From Nostoc linckia NIES-25 (GTDB lineage Bacteria; Cyanobacteriota; Cyanobacteriia; Cyanobacteriales; Nostocaceae): a stretch of DNA of 64,000 nucleotides. Positions 45,093 to 54,345 of this stretch are shown piece by piece. The translations under genes were made by a program, and so were the position numbers. Numbering within the stretch: the first letter of the stretch is position 1; the number at the start of each line of letters is the position of its first letter. The stretch lies in contig NZ_AP018222.1 in the NCBI RefSeq assembly GCF_002368035.1, positions 4,971,508-5,035,507 on the forward strand. Direction: 5' to 3'. The notes under the pieces are model-generated. The model ran no database searches, was not told where the DNA came from, and saw nothing but the letters and a program-made list of their open reading frames with translations.

Positions 45093-45572
45093 CTATTTCT
45101 TCACACAATAAGTACTTCCCCGAAAGCTCAATTTATAAGTTACTGGCGATGTAGTTACTTCAGGCGATTCCGGGTTAGGATTAACACAAGCAAAATAAGT
45201 ACTTCCCCGAAAGCTTAATTTATACGTAGCTTTTGGTGTATTTACTTTATCTAATTTGCCGTTGGAGTCAGCACGATAGGAAACCCCACGGTAGACCAAA
45301 TTACAATCTGCTTCAGATTCACAAACTAGCTGTTGTGGTGATTCTATTTTCTCACTAACCACCTTGCTTGTGTAGTATTCATAGCTTGTACTAATAATTA
45401 CAGGAATTAATAGTAAAACTAACATCTGCCAAGGAGCGAACATTAAACCCAAAATTAAGGTGATAACTGCAAATACAGCCACCAAATGTGAAATTTCACT
45501 ATTAATTTTTTTTAATACAAAATAGCTAGCGATCAAACAAGCACAGGGTATAACCAAAAAATATGAAGCCAT
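45093..45572 (-). CDS. DUF4278 membrane protein with three repeats
   Basis: A 159-residue protein: two or three N-terminal hydrophobic helices (to about 75), then three copies of a short DUF4278 repeat: LVYRGVSYRA, YKLSFRGSTYFA and YKLSFRGSTYCV. The last two repeats are nearly identical at DNA level (45108-45135 and 45197-45224), indicating a recent duplication. Function unknown. Confidence 0.72.
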   Translation of the reverse strand: MASYFLVIPCACLIASYFVLKKINSEISHLVAVFAVITLILGLMFAPWQMLVLLLIPVIISTSYEYYTSKVVSEKIESPQQLVCESEADCNLVYRGVSYRADSNGKLDKVNTPKATYKLSFRGSTYFACVNPNPESPEVTTSPVTYKLSFRGSTYCVKK

Positions 45573-45751
45573 TTTTCTTAACTTAATAAACCCAAACTCA
45601 AGCGTTTATAACGCAGATTCAAGTTATTTGGAAAATTGTTATCTATCTTAGCTCAAAGAAATTTTTGTGGTTACCGTGCTTTTTGAGTAAAAGTGTTACT
45701 TTTAGGTATCTGTATTAGCCGTAAACGTTTAAAGTCAATTTAATATATGCA

Positions 45752-45786
45752 ATAAAAAAAGGCGAACAGGGTGCGATCGCCTTTGA
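45752..45786 (-). terminator. Rho-independent terminator after the DUF6174 gene
   Basis: Minus strand AAAGGCGATCGC...TTCGCCTTTTTTT: the AAAGGCGA and TTCGCCTTT arms pair across a short loop, followed by a T run. About 55 bp after the stop at 45839. A HIP1 octamer forms part of the stem. Confidence 0.72.
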
Positions 45787-45838
45787 GGTAAGTATCAAAC
45801 TTTATTCATTCTATACTGAACAACAATCAGTTAAGTAT

Positions 45839-46336
45839 TTATTTAATTTGTTCAAAATTCTCAATTGTCAGATATATTTCTTCATCAGCTATTTGACTAT
45901 TGTAATCGATATTAATCTGGGTTGGATAGCCAAGTCTCGGACTGTAGTTTACATCCAGGTTGGAGGCTTTACGGCTGATAGCATCCTGAATTACATTAAA
46001 AAGTTTAGGAATTGTATTGTACTTTTGAAAGAATTCTCGATTCTCAACTGGTTGACCTGTAGCTACAGAAGTGATTGATTTTGTTTCCCCATTACGTACT
46101 TCAATGATTACTGGGCCTCTAGCTTCTGGTATACAAAAGCAACTGTTACTCAAGGTATAGCGATAGTTAGAAATATTTTGTTTATTCCACAAATTGCGGT
46201 TAAATTTTAACCGTCTTTGAGCCAAATTATTATTCGCTGCTAATTGTGCTACCTCTATGGGGGGTTGAGACATTACTGGTAGGTTGAGGCCTGTAAGTAG
46301 CAATAAGCCGACACTGATAATGAGAGACAAGCGCAT
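45839..46336 (-). CDS. DUF6174 secreted protein
   Basis: A 165-residue protein with a signal peptide (about 1-23, ending VMSQPP) and a DUF6174 domain (about 47-160; WNKQNISNYRYTLSNSCFC start, with a CxC). It is exported, role unknown. It ends at the terminator at 45752-45786. Confidence 0.75.
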   Translation of the reverse strand: MRLSLIISVGLLLLTGLNLPVMSQPPIEVAQLAANNNLAQRRLKFNRNLWNKQNISNYRYTLSNSCFCIPEARGPVIIEVRNGETKSITSVATGQPVENREFFQKYNTIPKLFNVIQDAISRKASNLDVNYSPRLGYPTQINIDYNSQIADEEIYLTIENFEQIK

Positions 46337-46439
46337 ATGGATCTATTAGCTAGTAAATAACTGCCTTCTACTATATATATTAGTAAATTTACTTCTTTAA
46401 ATAGAGTTTATCTTTTGATTAAAATATTTTGGTATGTTA

Positions 46440-46610
46440 CCAAGGATGAAAAGTAGTAACAAGCCGATCGCAAATCGGTACGAACGTGCTACATTCGGTT
46501 CCTTCACCTAGCGTAGAATTAAGATCTAGAATGCCACCGTTTTTTTTACTATAATTTGGCGGGCGATCGCTAAACCTAAAACCCTTCCTTTTCCAAAAAT
46601 TTTCGCACAA
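46440..46610 (-). pseudogene. Histidine kinase C-terminal remnant, frameshifted
   Basis: Minus-strand sequence gives IFGKGRVLGLAIARQII in one frame and NGGILDLNSTLGEGTE in the next, which together are the G1 and G2 end of a histidine-kinase ATPase domain. The frames join at a run of eight A (plus-strand T run at 46540-46547). The start and the rest of the kinase are missing. It is a decayed gene fragment rather than a sequencing error, because nothing upstream continues it. Confidence 0.72.
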
Positions 46611-46695
46611 AATTTTAAATTTTAAATTTTGCATTATAAATTCTAAATTTAAAATCTAAAAAGCTCTGAAAATAAGCAAATTTATTTATCTAACT

Positions 46696-47958
46696 TTAGT
46701 TATTCAGACGGTAAAGTATCTCGCCAGCCTTGGGTACAAGTAAAATACCTTCATGTTCCCGATGAGACCATTCTGTTAGTTGAATCGTAGCCGGATCGCG
46801 GTAGTTCAAATTATGAGCAGCACAACGTTCTGGAGAAATACCAGTAGCTAGAGTCACGCGAATTCGAGGTTTTTCCCCTTCTATAGGATCGAAAGTACCC
46901 ATACCTTTCAAGTGCGTACTATGTGCTAGCACTCCCGCAGGATATCCTTGGAATTTATCCCATTGTTTAACAAAATAATCCCGCACATGATAACCAATCT
47001 CTGCTAAAACTTCGCCATGCGTGTAGCTAAATTCGGTAATATGAGGTGCATAGATAATTACTTCTCCACCATCCGCGACTACTGGCTCTAGTTTGTACAT
47101 TCCTTTAGCAGCCGTCCAAATGTCATCGTACATTTTGGGCATAACTGAAAGCACTTGTTTAAAAGGCCTATCTACATATTTAATATGCAGTTTTGCAGAT
47201 AATTTTGCAGCACCTTCCCAGGCTGACTCTGGTTTATCTATATAAAGTCCGGCTAACCTATTTGTTTTCGGTGCAACCACCATTGCCAAGCAAAGTTTCG
47301 GCGTAGAAATCATGCTAGCGGCTCGGTCGATCAAACGCCGAACTGGCGTAGTTCCAAGCGTACCAATAATTTCATAACAAGTGATTAAAGCTCCTAACCA
47401 GTGTGATAAATTTATTACTTCCTGACCGCTAATGCCAGGAAAAAAATATTTATTACCCCCAGAAAACCCGACAACTTCGTGGGGAAATACTGGGCCGCAA
47501 ATAATTATCAAATCATATTCTGTAACTAATTTATTAACACGCACGTCAACTTCCTCGTGCAGCATTCCATTACTAATTTTTGCTATTTCTTCAGCCGAAA
47601 TTACGCCACAAGAAATAAAAGTTTGTGGTAGATTCCAAAGGTGGTTAAAGATGTTAACTCCTTTAAAAGTTGTCTCTCTTTCCTCTTGTGTCACCCCAAC
47701 TAAATGATTGATTTGTTCTTCACTCATGGGATTATGTGTACCCAGAGCAATTAAATAATCTAATGCAGCAACCCTATTATTTAACTCCTGATGAAGCAGT
47801 CGAAACATTTGCGGGATGGGTGCAGTGCGCGTACCATCGGGAATTAATACTAAGATGCGCTGTCCATCAAATTCAGGGTTTGCTAAAGCTTGATGAACTA
47901 GTTGGGAAACTTCCTCATCCGCAAGTATCCCATTATTAGTTACGGCTAATGAATACAT
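46696..47958 (-). CDS. LarA-family racemase/epimerase, predicted D-gluconate 2-epimerase
   Basis: A 420-residue protein of the nickel-pincer nucleotide-dependent lactate racemase family. The key residues of L. plantarum LarA all have counterparts: DGTR (41-44), H75 (GTHNPM), H160 (PHEVVGFSGG), the cofactor lysine K170 and the Ni ligand H186. Spacings of H160-K170 (10) and K170-H186 (16) equal H174-K184-H200 of LarA. The gene starts 2 nt after the stop of the UxuB-type SDR, so it should act on that product. D-mannonate and D-gluconate differ only at C2, an alpha-hydroxy acid carbon, and LarA homologues with D-gluconate 2-epimerase activity are known. Substrate is inference. The cofactor needs LarB, LarC and LarE, not in this window. 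Confidence 0.87.
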   Translation of the reverse strand: MYSLAVTNNGILADEEVSQLVHQALANPEFDGQRILVLIPDGTRTAPIPQMFRLLHQELNNRVAALDYLIALGTHNPMSEEQINHLVGVTQEERETTFKGVNIFNHLWNLPQTFISCGVISAEEIAKISNGMLHEEVDVRVNKLVTEYDLIIICGPVFPHEVVGFSGGNKYFFPGISGQEVINLSHWLGALITCYEIIGTLGTTPVRRLIDRAASMISTPKLCLAMVVAPKTNRLAGLYIDKPESAWEGAAKLSAKLHIKYVDRPFKQVLSVMPKMYDDIWTAAKGMYKLEPVVADGGEVIIYAPHITEFSYTHGEVLAEIGYHVRDYFVKQWDKFQGYPAGVLAHSTHLKGMGTFDPIEGEKPRIRVTLATGISPERCAAHNLNYRDPATIQLTEWSHREHEGILLVPKAGEILYRLNN

Positions 47959-47960
47959 TT

Positions 47961-48815
47961 TTAAACTCCACTGTAGATACTAAACCCGCCGTCCACCGGC
48001 ACAACTACGCCATTGACGAAACTAGAACCAGAACTGCATAACCAAATCAAAGTACTGAGTAATTCCTGCGGTTCTCCAAAACGTCCGGCTGGGGTATGGT
48101 TGATGATTTTTTGCCCGCGATCGCTTAAACTACCATCTGGATTGAGCAATAAATCTCGGTTTTGTTCGCCAATGAAAAAACCCGGCGCGATCGCATTGAC
48201 TCGCAACCCAGCCCCATATTTTTGAGCGAGTTCCACAGCTAGCCAACGAGTAAAGTTATCTATCGCCGCCTTCGCCGCCGAGTAACCAACCACCCGGCTA
48301 ATCGCACGGATAGCAGACATGGAAGAAATATTCACAATACAACCTTGGGGTTGATTTCTTTCCACCATCGCTTGTCCAAAAACCTGGCTGGGTAGTAAAG
48401 TTCCCATCAAGTTAAGACTCATAACTTGCTCAAATGCTACGTGTGGCATATCAAAAAAACTCGCATCAGCAGTAATTGTGGCAGCCGGAATGTTACCACC
48501 AGCAGCGTTTACTAAGATGTCTATCTGACCCCAACGCTTTAAAATCGCGTGTTTGGCTATTTCTAATTGGGAGCGATCGCCAACATCCGCCAACACTGCC
48601 ATACTTTCCCCACCATTAGCGGTAATATCAGCTACCACTGCATCCGCCCGTACTTCATTGCGACCGAGAACGACTACCCGCGCTCCCGCAAGCGCCAAAC
48701 CCCGCGCCATTGCCCCACCAAGCACACCAGAACCGCCGGTAACTACTGCTACCCGGTCTTTGAGGCTAAAAAGTTTATGCAAAATCAAATCTGGTTTATT
48801 TAATAAATCTGGCAT
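47961..48815 (-). CDS. uxuB: D-mannonate oxidoreductase (fructuronate reductase), SDR type
   Basis: Reduces D-fructuronate to D-mannonate. A 284-residue SDR with TGGSGVLGGAMARGLA (cofactor loop), NAAGGN, INISSMSA and YSAAKA (Tyr and Lys). The C-terminus GVVVPVDGGFSIYSGV, the GTLLPSQVF segment and the TPAGRFGEPQELL segment match the SDR-type UxuB of B. subtilis closely, unlike the long-chain E. coli UxuB. It lies between uxaC and the LarA-like gene in one minus-strand unit (199 bp from uxaC, 2 nt from the LarA-like gene). Confidence 0.88.
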   Translation of the reverse strand: MPDLLNKPDLILHKLFSLKDRVAVVTGGSGVLGGAMARGLALAGARVVVLGRNEVRADAVVADITANGGESMAVLADVGDRSQLEIAKHAILKRWGQIDILVNAAGGNIPAATITADASFFDMPHVAFEQVMSLNLMGTLLPSQVFGQAMVERNQPQGCIVNISSMSAIRAISRVVGYSAAKAAIDNFTRWLAVELAQKYGAGLRVNAIAPGFFIGEQNRDLLLNPDGSLSDRGQKIINHTPAGRFGEPQELLSTLIWLCSSGSSFVNGVVVPVDGGFSIYSGV

Positions 48816-49013
48816 CGATAATTCCTCTATTTAATTGGGGTGTGTTAATGAAGTAGTACAAATTTGAAAAAATCACGCAGAGTCGCAGAGTCGCAGAGAG
48901 TAAGAGTTGAGAAGAGTTGATTTTTAGGTTTCACATTCAAATTCAGCAAACACAACTTGTAGAGACGCGATTCATCGCGTCTTCTTCACCCAAAGATGCA
49001 TCATTTACCTGTA

Positions 49014-50435
49014 TTAGTTCAATTTGTAAGCATCCTTGGCAAGGTCGTAAGCTAATGCGTAAGCCATTTCATAGCCCTCCTCTTCCTCAATTAACCCCCG
49101 TATTACTAACCCCGCTAACCAGTTACAAGCTACGCGACGCCAGACTGTGTGGCGGGCAGGAATGGAAACAAAAGCCCGCGTATCATCGTTAAAGCCAGCA
49201 GTGTTATAAAGTCCGGCTGTTTCCATCACTTGATTGAAGTACCGTTCCATTCCATTCATGCTGTCGTGAAACCACCAAGGCGGCCCCAATAGTACTGCGG
49301 GATAGTGACCGGCTAGGGGAGCTAGTTCGCGGCTATAAGTGCTTTCATCCAATCCAAACAAAATTAAGTGAAAGTCTTTTTGGTTACCGTAAGCTGATAA
49401 CAACGGCTGCAAATTTTTAGTCCACTCTATTTGCAAGGGAATATCAGCACCTTTATCAGCTCCAAATCGCTCAAAGACGGCCGGGTTATGGTTACGCATA
49501 ATACCGCAATGCATTTGCATAACTAGACCATCTTCTACACTCATCCGAGCCATTTCCATAAACATGTGGCCGGTAAAACGCTCTGCATCGCTTGGATTTA
49601 GCTTGTTGGCTAATGCTCTAGCAAAGATCGCTTCTGCTTCGCGATCGCTAAGGCGATTAGTATAAGGTGTAGCTGCACTATGGTCGGTAGCTGTCGCACC
49701 TATTTCTTTAAAAAAGGCTCGACGTTCTTCTAGAGTTTGCACGAAAGCAGCATAAGTATTAATTTCTCGCCCAACAGTGCTTTCGAGCTTGGCTAGATTT
49801 TCCCGCCAACCAAGAGTATCGAGATTGACTACTGCATCTGGTCGAAAAGTAGGTCTTATCTGAGTGAAACCTTCTTGATGTAACGATTGATGATACTCAA
49901 GTGTGTCACTGGCTGCATCAGTAGTGCAAAGGACTTCAATATTAAACTTTTTAAATAAAGCACGAGGTGAGAATTCAGGTAACAATAACAGCTTTTGCAA
50001 GTAATCGTAGATATATCCCGCATTGCGAGAATTTAAAGGCTCGTCCACTCCAAACACGTTAGTGAGTTCGTCTTTCAGCCACAACCCAGAGGGAGTACCT
50101 TGAAATAGGTAAAAATTGTCGGCGAAAAGCTGCCAAATTTTGCGGTGGTCGGTTTCTACTGGCGAACCATCGCGACTCGGTATGCCCAAAGCTGATAAAG
50201 GTACGCCCCGACTATAGAGCATACGGAAAATGTAGTGATCGGGAATAATCAATAATTCAGTTGGCGAACCAAAACGCGCTGCGGGATTAGCCAATAAAGC
50301 TGGGTCTACGTGTCCGTGAGGACAGACCAGCGGTAGACTAGATATTCTGTCAAAAAATTGGCGTGCTAGTTGTCTTTGTTCTGGTTCTGGAGCGAAACAG
50401 CGATCGCTAGATAAACTCCATTTTTTAGTTAACAT
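49014..50435 (-). CDS. uxaC: Glucuronate isomerase
   Basis: Converts D-glucuronate to D-fructuronate. A 473-residue protein of the UxaC amidohydrolase family with LVCPHGHVDP (metal pair H40 and H42), CTTDAASDTLEYH, and late NDDTRAFVSIPARH. The start is taken at ATG 50435 (MLTKKWSLSSDRCFAPEP); ATG 50453 lies in a TGGTCATTGG direct repeat and adds six residues. It is the second gene of the lacI-uxaC-uxuB-larA unit. It would use the D-glucuronate made by myo-inositol oxygenase. Confidence 0.94.
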   Translation of the reverse strand: MLTKKWSLSSDRCFAPEPEQRQLARQFFDRISSLPLVCPHGHVDPALLANPAARFGSPTELLIIPDHYIFRMLYSRGVPLSALGIPSRDGSPVETDHRKIWQLFADNFYLFQGTPSGLWLKDELTNVFGVDEPLNSRNAGYIYDYLQKLLLLPEFSPRALFKKFNIEVLCTTDAASDTLEYHQSLHQEGFTQIRPTFRPDAVVNLDTLGWRENLAKLESTVGREINTYAAFVQTLEERRAFFKEIGATATDHSAATPYTNRLSDREAEAIFARALANKLNPSDAERFTGHMFMEMARMSVEDGLVMQMHCGIMRNHNPAVFERFGADKGADIPLQIEWTKNLQPLLSAYGNQKDFHLILFGLDESTYSRELAPLAGHYPAVLLGPPWWFHDSMNGMERYFNQVMETAGLYNTAGFNDDTRAFVSIPARHTVWRRVACNWLAGLVIRGLIEEEEGYEMAYALAYDLAKDAYKLN

Positions 50436-50473
50436 ATTTTTGTTATTGGTCATTGGTCATTGGTCATTGGGCT

Positions 50474-50568
50474 TAGGGAAAGGGAAAGGGGTAAGGGGAA
50501 AAGGGGAAAGATTAAATTTATTCCTTTTCCCTTTAACCTTTAACCTTTTCCCCTGCCTCAAAAGGCTC
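50474..50568. repeat. Polypurine/polypyrimidine palindrome (copy C, reverse orientation)
   Basis: GGGAAAGGGGTAAGGGG arm, core GAAAGATTAAATTTATTCC (reverse of copies A, B, D and E), then CCCTTTAACCTTTAACC. It lies inside the unit, between the lacI stop and uxaC, so it may set relative expression of the two. Confidence 0.85.
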
Positions 50569-50569
50569 C

Positions 50570-51598
50570 TCATCTCCCAAATACAGCAGTACTACTGCGC
50601 TGTACTAGAAGAGGAGACAAAATGATGTTTTCTACAGTTTTGTCTTCTAATAAGTCGAGTAACATTTGCATAGCCGAGCGACCAATTTCTAACATCGGTT
50701 GACAAACTGTCGTCAGCGACGGCGTTATATAACGGCAAAGAGCAATATCGTCAAATCCAACCAAACTTAAATCTTGGGGTACTGAAATATTTAGTTCCCG
50801 GCAGGCTAAGAGAGCGCCAACTGCTACCATGTCGTTGTAACAAAAGATGCTTGTGACTCTAGCGTTAAATAGTTGAGGTAGCAATTTTTTTCCGGTATCA
50901 ACATCGCTAATTCTGATATTGTCTTCATCGCTAATTGCCACCCAATCGCTGTTTTGTGGCAAACCAGCTTCCCTCAAAGCCGTGCGATATCCTTCTAAAC
51001 GCAAGTGGTTTGACTGACTGCGATCGCCTACACCCAAGTAACCAATAGCCGTATGTCCCAAACTTATCAGATGCTCTACCGCCAATCTACCGCCTAACAA
51101 GTCATCCACTGTCACTGTGTGAAATGCCTCCGGTTGATTTTCTGTCTGACTATTAATCAAAACTAACGGTACAGCAATTTCTCCTACTTCATTTGTATTA
51201 TTTTTATTAATTCGCGAATCAGTGACTAATATCCCGTCCACTCTGCGACGATGAAAATTATCAATAGCTGCTATTTCCTGCTGGAAATCCCGATGCGAAG
51301 CAGTTAGGAAAACACTCAAACCTGCCGTTCTCGCTACCTGTTCGATTCCCTCTACCACCTCAGCGTAAAAGGGATCTGCGATTGAAGTCACAACTACCCC
51401 AACAGTATTAGTGCGTTGATTTTGCAAACTTTGAGCGATCGCGTTTGGTACATAGTTCATCTCTCGCGCTATTTTCTTAATTTCCTCTCTCACCTTCGGG
51501 CTAATTAGAGAGTTATCTCGCAAAGCACGTGAAACTGTAGAATGAGAAACGCCTGCCCGACGAGCAATATCTTCGATGGAAACTTTTCGTTTCTTCAT
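50570..51598 (-). CDS. LacI-family transcriptional regulator of the inositol/glucuronate locus
   Basis: A 342-residue LacI/GalR repressor: an HTH (about 4-25, SIEDIARRAGVSHSTVSRAL), hinge helix (about 50-60, PNAIAQSLQ) and a periplasmic-binding-like effector domain (about 62-335). A 14-bp palindrome (TGCAAACGTGTGCA) lies 18-31 bp upstream of the ATG, so it probably represses itself. Three further matches are upstream of the cupin and MIOX genes. The inducer is probably inositol or a uronate or sugar acid of the path; this is inference. Confidence 0.93.
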   Translation of the reverse strand: MKKRKVSIEDIARRAGVSHSTVSRALRDNSLISPKVREEIKKIAREMNYVPNAIAQSLQNQRTNTVGVVVTSIADPFYAEVVEGIEQVARTAGLSVFLTASHRDFQQEIAAIDNFHRRRVDGILVTDSRINKNNTNEVGEIAVPLVLINSQTENQPEAFHTVTVDDLLGGRLAVEHLISLGHTAIGYLGVGDRSQSNHLRLEGYRTALREAGLPQNSDWVAISDEDNIRISDVDTGKKLLPQLFNARVTSIFCYNDMVAVGALLACRELNISVPQDLSLVGFDDIALCRYITPSLTTVCQPMLEIGRSAMQMLLDLLEDKTVENIILSPLLVQRSSTAVFGR

Positions 51599-51997
51599 AA
51601 TCTTACCATATTTAATGCAAACGTGTGCATTATAATTTTAATTATTAGCAAAGTTGAGCCATCTGTCAATCTATTCGCTCGACTAAGCAACCATAAAACT
51701 GCGATCGCGGGAGGAACGTAACAAAAAGTAAAATTAACAAAAACTTTGCTGTTTCAAAAATCAATACTTCACTATTACTGAGGTAGGTTGACATAATGGC
51801 GATCGCAGTAAATAGATCGCTTTGGGTAAAAGGCTTATAATCTAGGCGAAGACAGAAAGATTTTAACCATAGAGCAGATTTTAAGGAAATTGGAGTACCC
51901 CATCTAAATCTCGTACTAAACAAACACAACATCCTGAATTCTGACTCCTGAATTCTGACTCCTGAATTCTCATTTCTTAACTTTTTTTTGCAAAACT
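51599..51997. other. Intergenic region between lacI and gntK
   Basis: A 399-bp divergent gap. It holds the operator at 51614-51631 and, near gntK, three copies of a TCCTGAATTCTGAC-type direct repeat (51932-51972). Promoters for both genes should lie here. Confidence 0.6.
51614..51631. promoter_or_regulatory. LacI-type operator O1
   Basis: AATGCAAACGTGTGCATT; the 14-bp core (51616-51629) differs from TGCACACGTGTGCA at one base. It lies just upstream of the lacI start and would control the lacI-uxaC-uxuB-larA unit, and possibly gntK. Confidence 0.82.
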
Positions 51998-52498
51998 ATG
52001 AGCGACAAGTCAATGGTTATCATCCTTATGGGTGTTTCAGGATCTGGCAAAACCACCATCGGAAAACTGCTAGCAAATTCTTTAGGCTGGGAATTTAGCG
52101 ATGCTGATGCTTTTCATTCACTAAAGAATGTTGAGAAAATGCGGTGCGGTATACCCCTGACTGAAGCAGACAGAATACCTTGGTTACGAGATTTGCAAAT
52201 AGCTATTAAAAACTGGCTGCAAGAAAATAAAAATATGGTGTTGGCGTGTTCGGCTCTCAAAGAAAGCTATCGGCAATTTCTGGCCGTGGATAACGAACGC
52301 ATAAAGCTAGTTTACCTTAAAGGCTCTTATGAGTTAATTCAAAAGCGGTTGCAAGAACGTCATAACCACTACATGAGCGAGAAACTCCTAGATAGCCAGT
52401 TTAATACTCTAGAAGAACCATTAGACACCATATATATAGATGTTATCGAGACACCCCAGGTAATTGTTCAAAACATCACAACAGCTTTAGGAATTTAG
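51998..52498 (+). CDS. gntK: Gluconokinase
   Basis: Phosphorylates D-gluconate to 6-phosphogluconate. A 166-residue P-loop kinase: GVSGSGKTT (12-20), FSDADAFHS with the gluconate-binding aspartate, GIPLTEADRIPWL and CSALKESYR are hallmarks of GntK. It is divergent from lacI. No Entner-Doudoroff gene or gluconate dehydrogenase is adjacent. In this context its gluconate would come from D-mannonate by the LarA-like epimerase. Confidence 0.95.
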   Translation: MSDKSMVIILMGVSGSGKTTIGKLLANSLGWEFSDADAFHSLKNVEKMRCGIPLTEADRIPWLRDLQIAIKNWLQENKNMVLACSALKESYRQFLAVDNERIKLVYLKGSYELIQKRLQERHNHYMSEKLLDSQFNTLEEPLDTIYIDVIETPQVIVQNITTALGI

Positions 52499-52643
52499 CA
52501 TCTGTGGCGTATTACTTGGGAGTATTACAACAAACACAATGTTAGCTTATATCTGCACAAAGGAAGATTAATGGCGTTTGTGCGAAAACACATCTAAAAC
52601 AAATATAAACTAATCGCATTATTGTAGTGATAGGAGGAAATTA

Positions 52644-52970
52644 GTGTTTCTGAGATTAGCGCAACAACATCAGCAAGTCCTTCAGGACTTAGTAATGAGC
52701 CTGGAAGCTTTATCAATTGTACTTGAGCAACGCGGTTATACTACGTCTTTTTATAGCTGCGGCAACGAAATCAAGAGTGCTTCATTTATGGTCAGCCTGG
52801 GAGAAAAGCACCTGATTCGATTTTTAGTGTCTGATTACGGTATTACTTGGATGGAAATTTGGGACGACCGCGAATTAATGAAGTTAGAGGGCGCAGAAGC
52901 AATCAATCAGTTGCGGGAGTTGTCCGATATTGTCAAGTATCCAGAGCAACAAATTCATTTAGTCAAGTAA
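52644..52970 (+). CDS. Conserved hypothetical protein (108 aa)
   Basis: Starts at GTG 52644 with AGGAGGAA upstream. Mostly helical N-terminus (AQQHQQVLQDLVMSLEALSI), then a beta-rich middle. I do not recognise a family. It lies between gntK and the cupin gene but does not look like a catabolic enzyme; the operator at 53035 is downstream of it. Confidence 0.6.
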   Translation: MFLRLAQQHQQVLQDLVMSLEALSIVLEQRGYTTSFYSCGNEIKSASFMVSLGEKHLIRFLVSDYGITWMEIWDDRELMKLEGAEAINQLRELSDIVKYPEQQIHLVK

Positions 52971-53034
52971 AAAATGTTTGTTGAACGCAAAATACACACT
53001 TGTATAAATAGATAACAAACTTAATAAGTCTATC

Positions 53035-53054
53035 TTTTGCACGCGTGTGCAAAA
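53035..53054. promoter_or_regulatory. LacI-type operator O2
   Basis: TTTTGCACGCGTGTGCAAAA, a near-perfect palindrome; core 53038-53051 differs from TGCACACGTGTGCA at one base. It is the only such site in the 342 bp between the hypothetical gene and the cupin gene. Confidence 0.82.
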
Positions 53055-53312
53055 ATATTACTATAATTTGCACTAGATGTGTCTTTTGTTATTTAGAAAC
53101 TACTTCTAATACCAATTTTCTATGGATTTGCACTTAATAACGAGGTAATGATATAATCCTATCCACAAATAGAAGCGTAGTTTAGCGGCGTAGGCATCGC
53201 TTCTGTTGAGATGGAACCCTTGAACTTGTTTTAACTTCCGTCTTAATTCATCTTTATCTTTAAATTCCTGGCTTGTTCGCCATCAAATTTTCTTAGCACT
53301 TGGTATCAAGAA

Positions 53313-53795
53313 ATGGAAAAGTATTTAGTCACCAAAGAAGAGATTGAGTCTTATGAAGGACTAGAAAAAACACATTTTCTCAACTCCAATGCTCGCAGAC
53401 GGAATAAGTCTTTAGGAGATTTGACAGGTTTAAATAATATCGGTTTTCACATCATTGAAGTAGAGCCTGGACGCGAATCAACTGAGCTTCATATGCACTA
53501 TCACGAAGAAGAGTGCGTATACATTCTTGAGGGAGAAGCTGAGGCAACAATTGGAGAAAGCGTTTATCCAGTTAAACCAGGAGATTTTATTGGATATCGC
53601 GCTGGTGGTAAGCCGCACAAGCTGAAAAACACGGGCAATTCTATATTGAAATGTATAGTAGTTGGTCAAAGGCTAGACCATGATATCGGTGACTATCCAA
53701 ATTTGCACAAGCGTATATATAGAAGCAAAGGTTTAAAGTGGAATCTGGTCGATATGGAAAATATAGCTGAACCAGTAGCAGGTAAGAAGGCATAA
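53313..53795 (+). CDS. Cupin-domain protein
   Basis: A 160-residue protein with one cupin barrel. Motif 1 ELHMHYHEEECVYILEGEAE has the metal histidines (HxHxxE type), and motif 2 PGDFIGYRAGGKPHKLKN follows. Its operator O2 places it in the LacI regulon. Cupins bind sugars, act as sugar isomerases or as small metal enzymes; the role here is open, perhaps handling a lactone or a minor sugar-acid step. ATG 53313. Confidence 0.8.
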   Translation: MEKYLVTKEEIESYEGLEKTHFLNSNARRRNKSLGDLTGLNNIGFHIIEVEPGRESTELHMHYHEEECVYILEGEAEATIGESVYPVKPGDFIGYRAGGKPHKLKNTGNSILKCIVVGQRLDHDIGDYPNLHKRIYRSKGLKWNLVDMENIAEPVAGKKA

Positions 53796-53933
53796 CAATT
53801 CAAAATTTGGCGTTGCTGATTGAAAGTTTGAATTAGTCTCAGGCAAAGACGAGACAGTGCCTTGGGTGGGTTTCCCGACTTGAAGAAACTGCCGTCCACA
53901 GGCCCAAAGAATCGTTGTTTAGTTATAAAGATT

Positions 53934-54022
53934 TGAGTCCGGTAGGGTGCGTTATGGACTATCGTCCATAACGCACCGCAAATTCCAGGTGGTGCCCTAC
54001 TTTCAGGCGTAACACACCCTAC
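53934..54022. repeat. GTAGGGTGCGTTATGGAC palindromic element, uninterrupted form
   Basis: The left part matches 37490-37560 and the right end CAGGCGTAACACACCC matches 37829-37848, where the composite insertion with GTAC duplication interrupts the same element. Confidence 0.75.
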
Positions 54023-54345
54023 AAAACTCAAGGAATTGATGAAGCGCAGGGATATGCCGATACTGCGGTATGATTCGCGCTAATTATCGCATCTGGCGCG
54101 ATCGCTTTGGTATAAGGCAAAAAATAAAATATACAGTAGGGTGTGTTAGGCGAAAGCCGTAACGCACCCAAAGACCTGGCGGTGCGTTACTGGCTATTTT
54201 TTCAATTGGAAGTCCCTAAGGCAATACGGTTGAGTTAACAGTATTTAGCTCCGGAAGATCCCCCCAACCCCCCTTAAAAAGGGGGGCTTAGTTCCCTCTT
54301 TTTTAAGGAGAGTTAGGGAGGATCGAGTCTTAACTGAACTGTATT

